Of a stretch of DNA of 64,000 bases, positions 24,296 to 31,665 are shown one piece after another (the first letter of the stretch is position 1; each line of letters opens with the position of its first letter). The translations under genes and the position numbers were made by a program. The DNA comes from Streptomyces marincola (GTDB lineage Bacteria; Actinomycetota; Actinomycetes; Streptomycetales; Streptomycetaceae). The notes under the pieces are model-generated. The model was given only the letters and a program-made list of their open reading frames with translations. It did no database searches and was not told the origin of the DNA. The stretch lies in contig NZ_CP084541.1 of the NCBI RefSeq assembly GCF_020410765.1, positions 2,165,001 to 2,229,000 on the forward strand. The letters run 5' to 3'.

Positions 24296-25204
24296 ATGCG
24301 TTCTTCACCCCAGTTCGTCACCGTCGGTCCCGGACACCGGCTGGCGGTCCGGCGTCCGCGCCGCGACGGGGTGCCGCTGCTGCTCCTGCACGGCTTCCCC
24401 TGCACCAGCCTGATCTGGTCGCACACCATCGAGCCGCTGGCCGCGGCCGGTTTCGACGTGGTCGCCCCCGACTTGCGCGGCTACGGCGACTCGGACTTCG
24501 CCCCGGACGGGTTCTACGACTTCGCGGCGTTCAACGCCGACCTGATGGGCTTGTTCGACGCCCTCGGCTGGGAGCGCGCCGTGGTGGCGGGCCACGACCT
24601 CGGCGCGATGGTGGCGATCGACATGGCCAACCGCTACGCGGAGCGCGTCGACCGTCTCGTGGTGCTCGACGACTCGATGCCCGACCTGCCGGAGGCGTTC
24701 GCCGCGGCGGGCATCCCCGCCGGGACCCGGAAGCCGCACGTCTACGACTACCAGCGGCGGCAGGGCCTGCACGCCGACGAGCTCGTCGCCGAACTCGACA
24801 CCCCGGATCGGCGGCGCCGCTACATAGCCGAGTTCTTCGGGCACCGGATGTGGTGCCCGCCGAACGCGTTCAGCGAGGCCGACCTCGCGCTGCTGACCGA
24901 GCCGTACGCCGACGCCGAGCGGCTGCGGGCCTCCTTCGCCGACTACGAGGTGGTCATGGGCGCCCGGGAGATGTCAGGTCCTGAGCTCATCGACCGGCCG
25001 GTCGAGCAGCCGGTGCTGGTGCTCATCGGCCCCGACCAGGTCACGCTGGGCGAGCACATAGCCGAGCGGTGCGCGATCGCCTTCCCGCAGGTCGTGGGCC
25101 CGTTCTGGGTGCCAGGAGCGGGCCACTTCATGCCGTGGGAGAAGCCCACGGTCGTGCACCGGGCGATCCGGTCGTTCTGCGGGGACCTGCTGGTCCGCTC
25201 CTGA
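24296..25204 (+). CDS. Alpha/beta hydrolase, epoxide hydrolase/dehalogenase-like
   Basis: A 302-residue alpha/beta hydrolase. The oxyanion motif HGFP is at 32-35, the nucleophile elbow GHDLGAM has Asp101, and the catalytic His277 lies in GAGHFMPWEKP. An aspartate nucleophile marks the epoxide hydrolase/haloalkane or fluoroacetate dehalogenase branch, not the esterases. The cap domain spans about 135-215 (HVYDYQRRQGLHADELVAEL). The ATG at 24296 is chosen because it starts right at the family N-terminus. It follows a HAD gene; a shared role in organohalide use is possible but unproven. Confidence 0.87.
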   Translation: MRSSPQFVTVGPGHRLAVRRPRRDGVPLLLLHGFPCTSLIWSHTIEPLAAAGFDVVAPDLRGYGDSDFAPDGFYDFAAFNADLMGLFDALGWERAVVAGHDLGAMVAIDMANRYAERVDRLVVLDDSMPDLPEAFAAAGIPAGTRKPHVYDYQRRQGLHADELVAELDTPDRRRRYIAEFFGHRMWCPPNAFSEADLALLTEPYADAERLRASFADYEVVMGAREMSGPELIDRPVEQPVLVLIGPDQVTLGEHIAERCAIAFPQVVGPFWVPGAGHFMPWEKPTVVHRAIRSFCGDLLVRS

Positions 25205-25244
25205 CGCCGGGGCGCAACGCCCCACCCGCCGCTCGGCCAGGGGG

Positions 25245-26384
25245 CTACGGGGCGGCGATGAGGTAGCGGACGTCGGTGTCGATCTCCGTCTGTCGGCCGC
25301 CGCTCCCGACGAGCAGCGTCCCGTCACCGCGGATCGTCGCCGTGCCGGCGCTCAGTTGCCGCTGCTCGGTGGCCCGGCCCACGTCGGCGTCGACCCAGCG
25401 CCCCTCGTGCAGCCGCCGCTGGTACTGCTCGGGCGCGGTGCTCTCCTGCGACCACGTGTCCCCCTCGTCGATCTCGTAGCTCACGTGCAGGCTGCCGTCC
25501 GGGTCCCACCACATGCTGTCGATGTACGCGTCGACGCCCTCGCACTCGGTGCCGGGCGCCGCGAGCACCGGCGCCGTCTCGCCCCGGCCCGACGCGACGT
25601 CGACGACGGTCACCGTGGTGCACGCGTACTCCTGGCTGCCCGTCAGCGCCACGCGGGTGCCGTCCGGGCTGAAGGCCGCCTCCTCGATGGCGTCCGGCCG
25701 TCGCGGGTCGAGCCGGCGCGGCTCGTCGTCCGGGGTCACCAGGAACGCGGGCATCAGGTCGTCGCCCGGCAGCGAGCCGTGCGGGTAGGCGGCCAGGGCC
25801 GCGCCCTCGGTGCCCGCGATGAGGTTCGGGACGACCCGTTCGTCCAGGAAGCCGTCCTGTTCCGGCAGCGTGACGTCCGTGGGCCGGGGTGTCGGCGCGG
25901 CGTCGGCGAGGTCGGTGACCACGAGCCGGTTCTCGCCGTCGAGCCACGCGATCCGGCTGCCGCCGATGGGCGCGACGACCTGGCAGTGGCATTCCGTCTG
26001 GCGCGCCTCGCAGCCCTCGCACGGCACGGACCTGGTCTCGCCGGTGTCGGCCGAGATCACGACGATCTCGTCGAGGAGGGAGGGCAGGACGAACGCGTGC
26101 CGGCCGTCGCTGGTGAACAGCGGGCGGCCGGCGAGGAAGAGGGGATCGCTGCGGCCGATCTCCTCGCCGCCGTCCATGACGATCAGTTGGCTCCGCGTGT
26201 CCGTCCAGCTCTGCCCGAACTCGACCTTCACGTACGCGTAGCCGCCCGCCGACGGGGGCGGGGCGGGGGACGGGGACGGGGACCCGCTGCCCGAGGGGGC
26301 GTCCCCGTCCCCGGAACACCCGGCCGACGCGGCGGCGAGTGCCGCCACGAGTACGCCGACCACGAACGTTCGCCTGTGCGTCAT
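25245..26384 (-). CDS. Putative lipoprotein with WD40-like beta-propeller
   Basis: A 379-residue secreted protein. The signal peptide ends in a weak lipobox (ASAGC, Cys23), followed by a Ser/Pro-rich linker. The body has repeated strand pairs such as GRHAFVLPSLLDEIVVISAD, SRIAWLDGENRLVVTDLAD and EAAFSPDGTRVALTGS, typical of a WD40/TolB-like propeller. A cysteine cluster (PCEGCEARQTECHC) could form disulfides or bind metal. The ATG at 26384 has GGAGG 5 bases upstream. Function unknown. It converges on the alpha/beta hydrolase gene. Confidence 0.75.
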   Translation of the reverse strand: MTHRRTFVVGVLVAALAAASAGCSGDGDAPSGSGSPSPSPAPPPSAGGYAYVKVEFGQSWTDTRSQLIVMDGGEEIGRSDPLFLAGRPLFTSDGRHAFVLPSLLDEIVVISADTGETRSVPCEGCEARQTECHCQVVAPIGGSRIAWLDGENRLVVTDLADAAPTPRPTDVTLPEQDGFLDERVVPNLIAGTEGAALAAYPHGSLPGDDLMPAFLVTPDDEPRRLDPRRPDAIEEAAFSPDGTRVALTGSQEYACTTVTVVDVASGRGETAPVLAAPGTECEGVDAYIDSMWWDPDGSLHVSYEIDEGDTWSQESTAPEQYQRRLHEGRWVDADVGRATEQRQLSAGTATIRGDGTLLVGSGGRQTEIDTDVRYLIAAP

Positions 26385-26611
26385 GACCACCTCCGGAGCA
26401 GATGCGCAGTTCTACTCCCGCGGGCCGGGAGGGGTCACGGGCCGCGCGGTCACGGGGCCGGCTTGGTCCACGATGGCGGAGAGCAGATGTTCACCACATC
26501 GGAAGGCGCCAGGGATTCGGACGGACCGCTCCTCGCGGCGGAACGTCCGTGCGTTCACGGACACCGACGTGCTGAACCCAACGATCCGAGTGCGGTCAGC
26601 TCATGACGGGC

Positions 26612-27121
26612 TCACCACAGGGGGCGGTCTGCCCGGCTCAGGTCGCGGTACCGATCGAATGCCTCGCGGGCGTCCGGGACCAACTCCTGCTGCCGGACGA
26701 GGGACTCAAGCTCCGGCCCTGTGAGCCAGTCGTGCCAGGCGACTTCCTGGACACTCGGCCGGACGGATGCCGTAACGACGACCTCGTGCAGTCCGAGCCA
26801 GTAGGGACTGATCGCCCCCGCGCACAAAAATTTGAGCACGAAGCGCGGGGCAGCACGAACGCCCAGTTCCTCGGACAGTTCCCGGGCTGCCGTCTGCTCG
26901 TACGATTCGCCGACATCAGCGGCGCCGCCAAGCATCCAGTTGTACTGACCGGGGAAGCGGGATGAATCGTCCGGGCGGCGATGAACCAGGAACCGTCCGT
27001 CTTCGTCGCGGCACACGATCGTGGCGATGCGATGCAACCAGCCCTCACGGATCGCTTCGGCCCGGTCAACGACTCCCAGCACCTGGTCCTGCTCGTCGAC
27101 GCGCTCAACCAGTTCACCCAT
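26612..27121 (-). CDS. Nudix hydrolase
   Basis: A 169-residue Nudix enzyme that cleaves nucleoside diphosphates linked to another moiety. The Nudix box is complete at residues 66-88 (G-x5-E-x7-REL-SEEL-GV: GAADVGE, then AARELSEELGV). The N-terminus (ERVDEQDQVLGVVDRAEAIR, then WLHRIATIVC) resembles the isopentenyl-diphosphate isomerase/YfcD-like branch, but the substrate cannot be told. The start is uncertain: ATG 27121 fits the family, GTG 27130 is in frame, and neither has a good ribosome site. 26385-26611, between this gene and the lipoprotein, holds no recognisable gene. Confidence 0.88.
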   Translation of the reverse strand: MGELVERVDEQDQVLGVVDRAEAIREGWLHRIATIVCRDEDGRFLVHRRPDDSSRFPGQYNWMLGGAADVGESYEQTAARELSEELGVRAAPRFVLKFLCAGAISPYWLGLHEVVVTASVRPSVQEVAWHDWLTGPELESLVRQQELVPDAREAFDRYRDLSRADRPLW

Positions 27122-27355
27122 GGGCCACACGATGCCAGGGGCTGCTCGCGGCGGCGCCAGTGGGTTCTCACGCCGGCTCGCGCCGCCGACAGGGCCGAGG
27201 CAGAGGCGGCTGAGAACCCATCGCGGCCCCCGGGGCAGAGCGCCGCCGCCCCGGGTCAGCCACACGAACAGAGCCGGCGGCAGGAGCCTCCCTGGACTTC
27301 TGCTGTTCATTCTCCTGGACCAAGCCACGGGGCCGCCGGGGGCGGCGCGGCGCGG

Positions 27356-28180
27356 TCAGCCGGTGATGCGGCCGATGCCTCCGTACCACGAGACGTCGGC
27401 GTGGGCGGGGCGCTCGGCCTCGGGCACGGTGGCGCGCCAGTCGGAGACGACCTGGATGCCCGGTTCGACGATGTCGAGCCCGTCGAAGAACGCGGTGAAC
27501 TGCCCCTTGTCGCGCAGCGTCAGCGGCACGCCCTGCGAACGGTAGGCGGTCTGCACGCCGAGCGCGGCCTCGGGCGCGATGTCGGCCGTGGCGTGGGACA
27601 GGATGACGTGGCTGCCCGCGGGCACCGCGTCGCACAGCGTGCGGACGATGCCCGCCGGGTCCTCGTCGTCGCCGACGAAGTGCAGCACGGCGACGGCCAG
27701 GATGCCGACCGGCTGGTCGAAGTCGATGAGCCGCCGCGTCTCCGGGTGGTCGAGAACGGACCGCGGGTCGCGGATGTCGCCCTGGATCACGGCCGTGTTC
27801 GCGTCCCTGGCCAGCAGCGCGCCGCCGTACACGAGGACGATCGGGTCGTTGTCGACGTACACGACGCGCGCGTCCTCGGCCTCGCGCTGCGCCACCTGGT
27901 GGACGTTCTCGGCCGTGGGCAGCCCGGAGCCGAGGTCGAGGAACTGCCGTATCCCCGCCTCGCGCACGAGGTGACTGACCGCGCGGCCGAGGAACTTGCG
28001 GTTCTCCCTGGCCGCGGTCCGCAGCAGCGGGAACGACACGAGCGCCTTTTCCGCCGCGTCGCCGTCCGCCGCGTAGTGGTCCTTGCCGCCCAGCAGGTAG
28101 TCGTACATCCGGGCGGAATGCGGCTGGTCCGTCCGCAGGTCCACCGGCTCCTCTGGACTCACGCCGCTCACCGCACTCAT
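27356..28180 (-). CDS. SAM-dependent methyltransferase (DUF574/Methyltransf_19)
   Basis: A 274-residue protein of the actinobacterial DUF574 methyltransferase family: PHSARMYDYLLGGKDHYAAD at the start, SAM motif FLDLGSGLPTAENVHQVA, motif II VVYVDNDPIVL, and VGILAVAVLHFVGDDEDPAG. These are abundant in Streptomyces and their targets are unknown. The ATG at 28180 follows an AGAGGTG site. It is divergent from the molybdopterin oxidoreductase. Confidence 0.9.
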   Translation of the reverse strand: MSAVSGVSPEEPVDLRTDQPHSARMYDYLLGGKDHYAADGDAAEKALVSFPLLRTAARENRKFLGRAVSHLVREAGIRQFLDLGSGLPTAENVHQVAQREAEDARVVYVDNDPIVLVYGGALLARDANTAVIQGDIRDPRSVLDHPETRRLIDFDQPVGILAVAVLHFVGDDEDPAGIVRTLCDAVPAGSHVILSHATADIAPEAALGVQTAYRSQGVPLTLRDKGQFTAFFDGLDIVEPGIQVVSDWRATVPEAERPAHADVSWYGGIGRITG

Positions 28181-28402
28181 CGGACACCTCTCGTTTCGAA
28201 CTCGCCAGGGGCCACCGGGCCGGGCCCGGGCCTGACCCGGCTCGTCACGGTCAACCTCGGGCAGGTTAACGCGCGTTGGCCTGTGCGTCAGCACACAGGC
28301 GGGCCGCCGCGGGCATTCCTCCCACTTCTCCCGCTTGGGCCGCCCCCGCGTTCCCGCGCCGGCGTGGGCCGTCCGGGTGAGGTCGAACGGCGCGCCCCGC
28401 GT

Positions 28403-28432
28403 CCGCGCGGCGCGGCGGCGCCGCGCGGTTTT
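28403..28432 (+). terminator. Intrinsic terminator in a divergent intergenic region
   Basis: CCGCGCGGCG (28403-28412) pairs perfectly with 28419-28428, with a 6-base loop, followed by TTTT. This is a textbook forward-strand terminator. No forward gene ends here: the nearest upstream gene starts at 28180 on the other strand. The 325-bp gap (28181-28505) thus holds either an attenuated leader of the oxidoreductase gene or a small RNA. It also contains a GCCTGTG/CACAGGC hairpin near 28280-28303. I see no protein gene in it. Confidence 0.6.
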
Positions 28433-28505
28433 CGATGGCGGGGCGGCGGGGTAACCGGCCCCGGGCCCCGGTGCGGGGCCGTGCCGACGGCGGCGGAGGT
28501 GCGGA

Positions 28506-30875
28506 ATGGCGGCGCGTGAGCGACGGATCGTCGACCCGTGGGGTGAGCGCACCCCGTACGGGCGGGGCGAACCCTGGCCGGTGCGGGTGGACACCCACCT
28601 GGCGCCCGGGGTCGCGGGGGACGCGGTGGAACGCTGGGTGCCGGCGGCCTCGTTGCTGCACTCCAACGGCGACGCGATGGACATCGCGGTGCGCGGGGGC
28701 CGCATCGTCGGGGTGCGCGGGCGGGCCCACGACCGGGTGAACCGGGGGCGCCTCGGCCCCAAGGACCTCTTCGGGTGGCAGGCGAACGCCTCCCGGGACC
28801 GGCTCACCCGCCCGCTGGTCAGGCGCGGCGGCCGGCTGGTCGAGACGGACTGGGACACGGCCATGGGCCTGGTGGCCGAACGGAGCCGCGCCCTGCTCGC
28901 CGAGCACGGCCCCTCCTCGCTCGGCTTCTACACCTCGGGCCAGCTGTTCCTTGAGGAGACGTACACCCTCGCCGTCATCGCGCGGGCCGGTCTCGGCACC
29001 AACCACATCGACGGCAACACGCGGCTGTGCACGGCGACGGCGGCCGAGGCGCTGAAGGAGACGTTCGGCTGCGACGGCCAGCCGGGCTCCTACGCCGACG
29101 TCGACCACGCGGACACGATCGCGCTGTTCGGGCACAACGCGGCCGAGACGCAGCCCGTGCTGTGGATGCGCGTCCTCGACCGGCTCGACGGCCCCGACCC
29201 GCCGCGTCTGCTGTGCGTGGACCCGCGCGCGACGCCGGTGGCCCGGCGCGCCGACGTGCACCTCGCGCCGCGCCCCGGCACCAACCTGGCGCTGATGAAC
29301 GCGCTGCTGCACGAAGTGATCAGAGCCGGTCACGTGGATGAGCGCCGGGTCGCGGAGCACACGGTCGGTTTCGACGAGCTGCGCGCCGCCGTCTCGGAGT
29401 GCACGCCCGCGTGGGCGGCGGAGATCTGCGACGTCCCGGCCGAGGACATCGTCGCGGCGGCCCGGCTGCTCGGCGGCGCCCGGCGCCTGCTGAGCACCGT
29501 GCTCCAGGGCTTCTACCAGTCGCACCAGGCGACGGCGGCCTCGGTGCAGGTCAACAACCTGAACCTGCTGCTCGGCATGGTGGGCCGCCCGGGCGCCGGC
29601 ATCCTCCAGATGAACGGGCAGCCCACCGCGCAGAACACCCGCGAGTGCGGCGCCAACGGCGACCTGCCCGGGTTCAGGAACTGGCAGAACCCCGACCACG
29701 TCGCGGACCTCGCCCGGGTCTGGAACGTCGACCCGGAGACCATCCCGCACTGGGCGCCGCCGACGCCCGCGCTCCAGATCTTCCGGTACGCCGAGCAGGG
29801 CTCCCTCCACATGCTGTGGATCAGCGGGACCAACCCCGCGGTCTCGCTGCCCGAGCTGGCGCGCATCCGGTCGGTGCTGTCGCAGGAACGGCTGTTCGTG
29901 GTCGTGCAGGACCTGTTCCTGACCGAGACCGCGCAGTTGGCCGATGTGGTGCTGCCCGCGGCGACGTGGGGCGAGAAGACCGGCACGTTCACCAACGCCG
30001 ACCGCACCGTCCACCTGTCGGAACAGGCCGTCGCCCCGCCCGGCGAGGCGCGCTCCGACCTGGACATCCTCCTCGACTACGCGCGCCGCATGGACTTCCG
30101 CGACCGGTCCGGGGGGCCGCTGGTCTCGTGGCACGACCCGCCCTCGGCGTTCGCCGCGTGGCAGCGGTGCAGCGCCGGGCGGCCGTGCGACTACACGGGC
30201 CTGAGCTACGACCTGCTGCGCGCGCGGGGCGGCATCCAGTGGCCGTGCACGGCCCAGGCGCCGGAGGGCACGGAACGCCTGCTCACCGACGGCGTCCCGT
30301 GGGCCGCCGCCGAGGTGTGCGAGACCTACGGCCGCGACCTGATCACCGGCGCATCCGTCGATCCGAGCACCTACCGCACGCTGAACCCCGACGGCAAGGC
30401 CGTGCTGAAGGCCGCCGAGTACCTGCCGCCGCACGAGGAGCCGTCGGAGGACTTTCCGTTCCGGCTCACCACGGGCCGCACCATCTACCACTTCCACACC
30501 CGCACGAAGACCGGCCGCGTCCCCGAACTGAACGCCGCCGCGCCCGACATGTGGGTCGAACTGTGCGCGGCGGACGCCGCGGGGCTCGGCCTGGCCGCGG
30601 GCAACCTGGTCGAGGTGACCACGCCGCGCGGCAGCGCGCGCGGCGTGCTGCGGATCGGGGACATGCGGCGGGGGACGGTGTTCATGCCGTTCCACTACGG
30701 CTACTGGGACACCCCCGCGGGCCACCGGCCGCCCGAGGGCGAGCCGGGGCGCGCGGCGAACGAGACGACGGTCACGGACTGGGACCCGGTCTCCAAACAG
30801 CCGCTGTACAAGACGGCCGCCGCGCGCGTCACGCTCGTCGCGCGCGGCGAGGGAACGGAAGGGGGCACGCGATGA
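28506..30875 (+). CDS. Molybdopterin oxidoreductase of the cluster-less type
   Basis: A 789-residue member of the DMSO-reductase superfamily, close in layout to assimilatory nitrate reductases and formate dehydrogenases. Seen: SLGFYTSGQLFLEETYTLA, GNTRLCTATAA, QPVLWMRVLD, NNLNLLLGMVGRPGAGI, ANGDLPGFRNWQNP, the ADVVLPAATWGEKTGTF segment and the C-terminal cofactor domain with LTTGRTIYHFHTRTKTGR. The N-terminal Fe4S4 cysteines (C-x2-C-x3-C) are absent: positions 47-58 read AASLLHSNGDAM. The subfamily therefore works without that cluster. The ATG at 28506 has GGAGG 7 bases upstream. It overlaps its partner gene by 4 bp. Substrate unknown. Confidence 0.85.
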   Translation: MAARERRIVDPWGERTPYGRGEPWPVRVDTHLAPGVAGDAVERWVPAASLLHSNGDAMDIAVRGGRIVGVRGRAHDRVNRGRLGPKDLFGWQANASRDRLTRPLVRRGGRLVETDWDTAMGLVAERSRALLAEHGPSSLGFYTSGQLFLEETYTLAVIARAGLGTNHIDGNTRLCTATAAEALKETFGCDGQPGSYADVDHADTIALFGHNAAETQPVLWMRVLDRLDGPDPPRLLCVDPRATPVARRADVHLAPRPGTNLALMNALLHEVIRAGHVDERRVAEHTVGFDELRAAVSECTPAWAAEICDVPAEDIVAAARLLGGARRLLSTVLQGFYQSHQATAASVQVNNLNLLLGMVGRPGAGILQMNGQPTAQNTRECGANGDLPGFRNWQNPDHVADLARVWNVDPETIPHWAPPTPALQIFRYAEQGSLHMLWISGTNPAVSLPELARIRSVLSQERLFVVVQDLFLTETAQLADVVLPAATWGEKTGTFTNADRTVHLSEQAVAPPGEARSDLDILLDYARRMDFRDRSGGPLVSWHDPPSAFAAWQRCSAGRPCDYTGLSYDLLRARGGIQWPCTAQAPEGTERLLTDGVPWAAAEVCETYGRDLITGASVDPSTYRTLNPDGKAVLKAAEYLPPHEEPSEDFPFRLTTGRTIYHFHTRTKTGRVPELNAAAPDMWVELCAADAAGLGLAAGNLVEVTTPRGSARGVLRIGDMRRGTVFMPFHYGYWDTPAGHRPPEGEPGRAANETTVTDWDPVSKQPLYKTAAARVTLVARGEGTEGGTR

Positions 30876-31330
30876 AGGGCGTCGCCGGCCTGCTGAACGC
30901 GCTCCACCGGGGCGAGACCGCGCTCGCCGCGCACCTGCTCGCCGTGGCCGACCGGCACCGCGCGGAACACGAGGTGCACCACGTGGCCACCGACCTCGCC
31001 CGCTGGTCGCGCCGGCACGGCGAGCTGATCGCGGACGCGGCGCCGCGCTACGGCGGCGCGACCGGGCCGGGAGGCGGGCAGGAGGCGGCCGGGCGGGGCG
31101 CGGAGGACAGCGACGACGTGCCGCCGCTGCTGCTTGACCTGCGCGCCCTCCACCTCGCGGCCTCGGGCAACGCGGTGTACTGGGAGATGCTGGGGCAGGC
31201 CGCGCGGGCGACGCGGGACGAGCGGCTGCTCGGCCTCGCGGACACGTGCCTGCCGCGCGTGCTGCGCCAGGCCGGCTGGGCGCGGACCATGCTCACGACG
31301 CAGTCGCCGCAGCTGATCGTCGCGGGCTGA
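30872..31330 (+). CDS. Helical partner protein of the molybdopterin oxidoreductase
   Basis: A 152-residue, almost wholly helical protein, translationally coupled to the oxidoreductase (ATGA overlap). The N-terminus (LLNALHRGETALAAHLLAV, then HRAEHEVHHVATDLARWSRR) has Glu and His spaced as in ferritin-like or haemerythrin-like four-helix bundles, so metal binding is possible. The middle is a Gly-rich loop and the C-terminus two further helices. I infer a dedicated partner (electron transfer or cofactor insertion). No family name can be given with confidence. Confidence 0.65.
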   Translation: MKGVAGLLNALHRGETALAAHLLAVADRHRAEHEVHHVATDLARWSRRHGELIADAAPRYGGATGPGGGQEAAGRGAEDSDDVPPLLLDLRALHLAASGNAVYWEMLGQAARATRDERLLGLADTCLPRVLRQAGWARTMLTTQSPQLIVAG

Positions 31331-31357
31331 GGCCGCCCGCGAGCACGCCGGGCGGCC
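31331..31357 (+). terminator. Terminator after the oxidoreductase pair
   Basis: Perfect 9-bp stem GGCCGCCCG/CGGGCGGCC with a 9-base loop, immediately after the stop. A second CCCGGCC/GGCCGGG repeat follows. It separates the pair from the convergent small membrane protein gene. Confidence 0.6.
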
Positions 31358-31396
31358 CGGCCGGGACCCGGCCGGGCTCGGCTCCCGCGGCCGGGC

Positions 31397-31630
31397 TCAG
31401 CGCTTGCGGTCGGAGAGGATGACCAGACCGGTGATCACCGCGAACAGCACGATCGGGGTCACCACGAAGTAGCCGATCGTCTCCGCGACGCTCAGCCCGG
31501 TGCCCGGGTCGTCGCCGTCGTCGCGCGTGAGCGCCTGGGCCGCCGGGGATGCCATCAGCGTCAGCAGCAGCGCGCCGACCGAGACGGTCGCGGCACGCGC
31601 GCCGCGCTTGGAGTTCTTCACGTTGACCAC
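31397..31630 (-). CDS. Small exported/membrane protein
   Basis: About 77 residues from GTG 31630 (an in-frame GTG at 31621 is possible). An N-terminal signal-like helix (ATVSVGALLLTLMASPAAQA) is followed by an Asp-rich spacer (DDGDDPGTGLS) and a second membrane helix (GYFVVTPIVLFAVITGLVIL), ending in SDRKR. Predicted topology is an N-terminal cleavable or anchor segment and a short cytoplasmic tail. It lies downstream of malQ on the same strand. Function unknown. Confidence 0.65.
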   Translation of the reverse strand: MVNVKNSKRGARAATVSVGALLLTLMASPAAQALTRDDGDDPGTGLSVAETIGYFVVTPIVLFAVITGLVILSDRKR

Positions 31631-31665
31631 GCCCCCACAGTAACGAACGCCCCCGCGCCGCCCGC

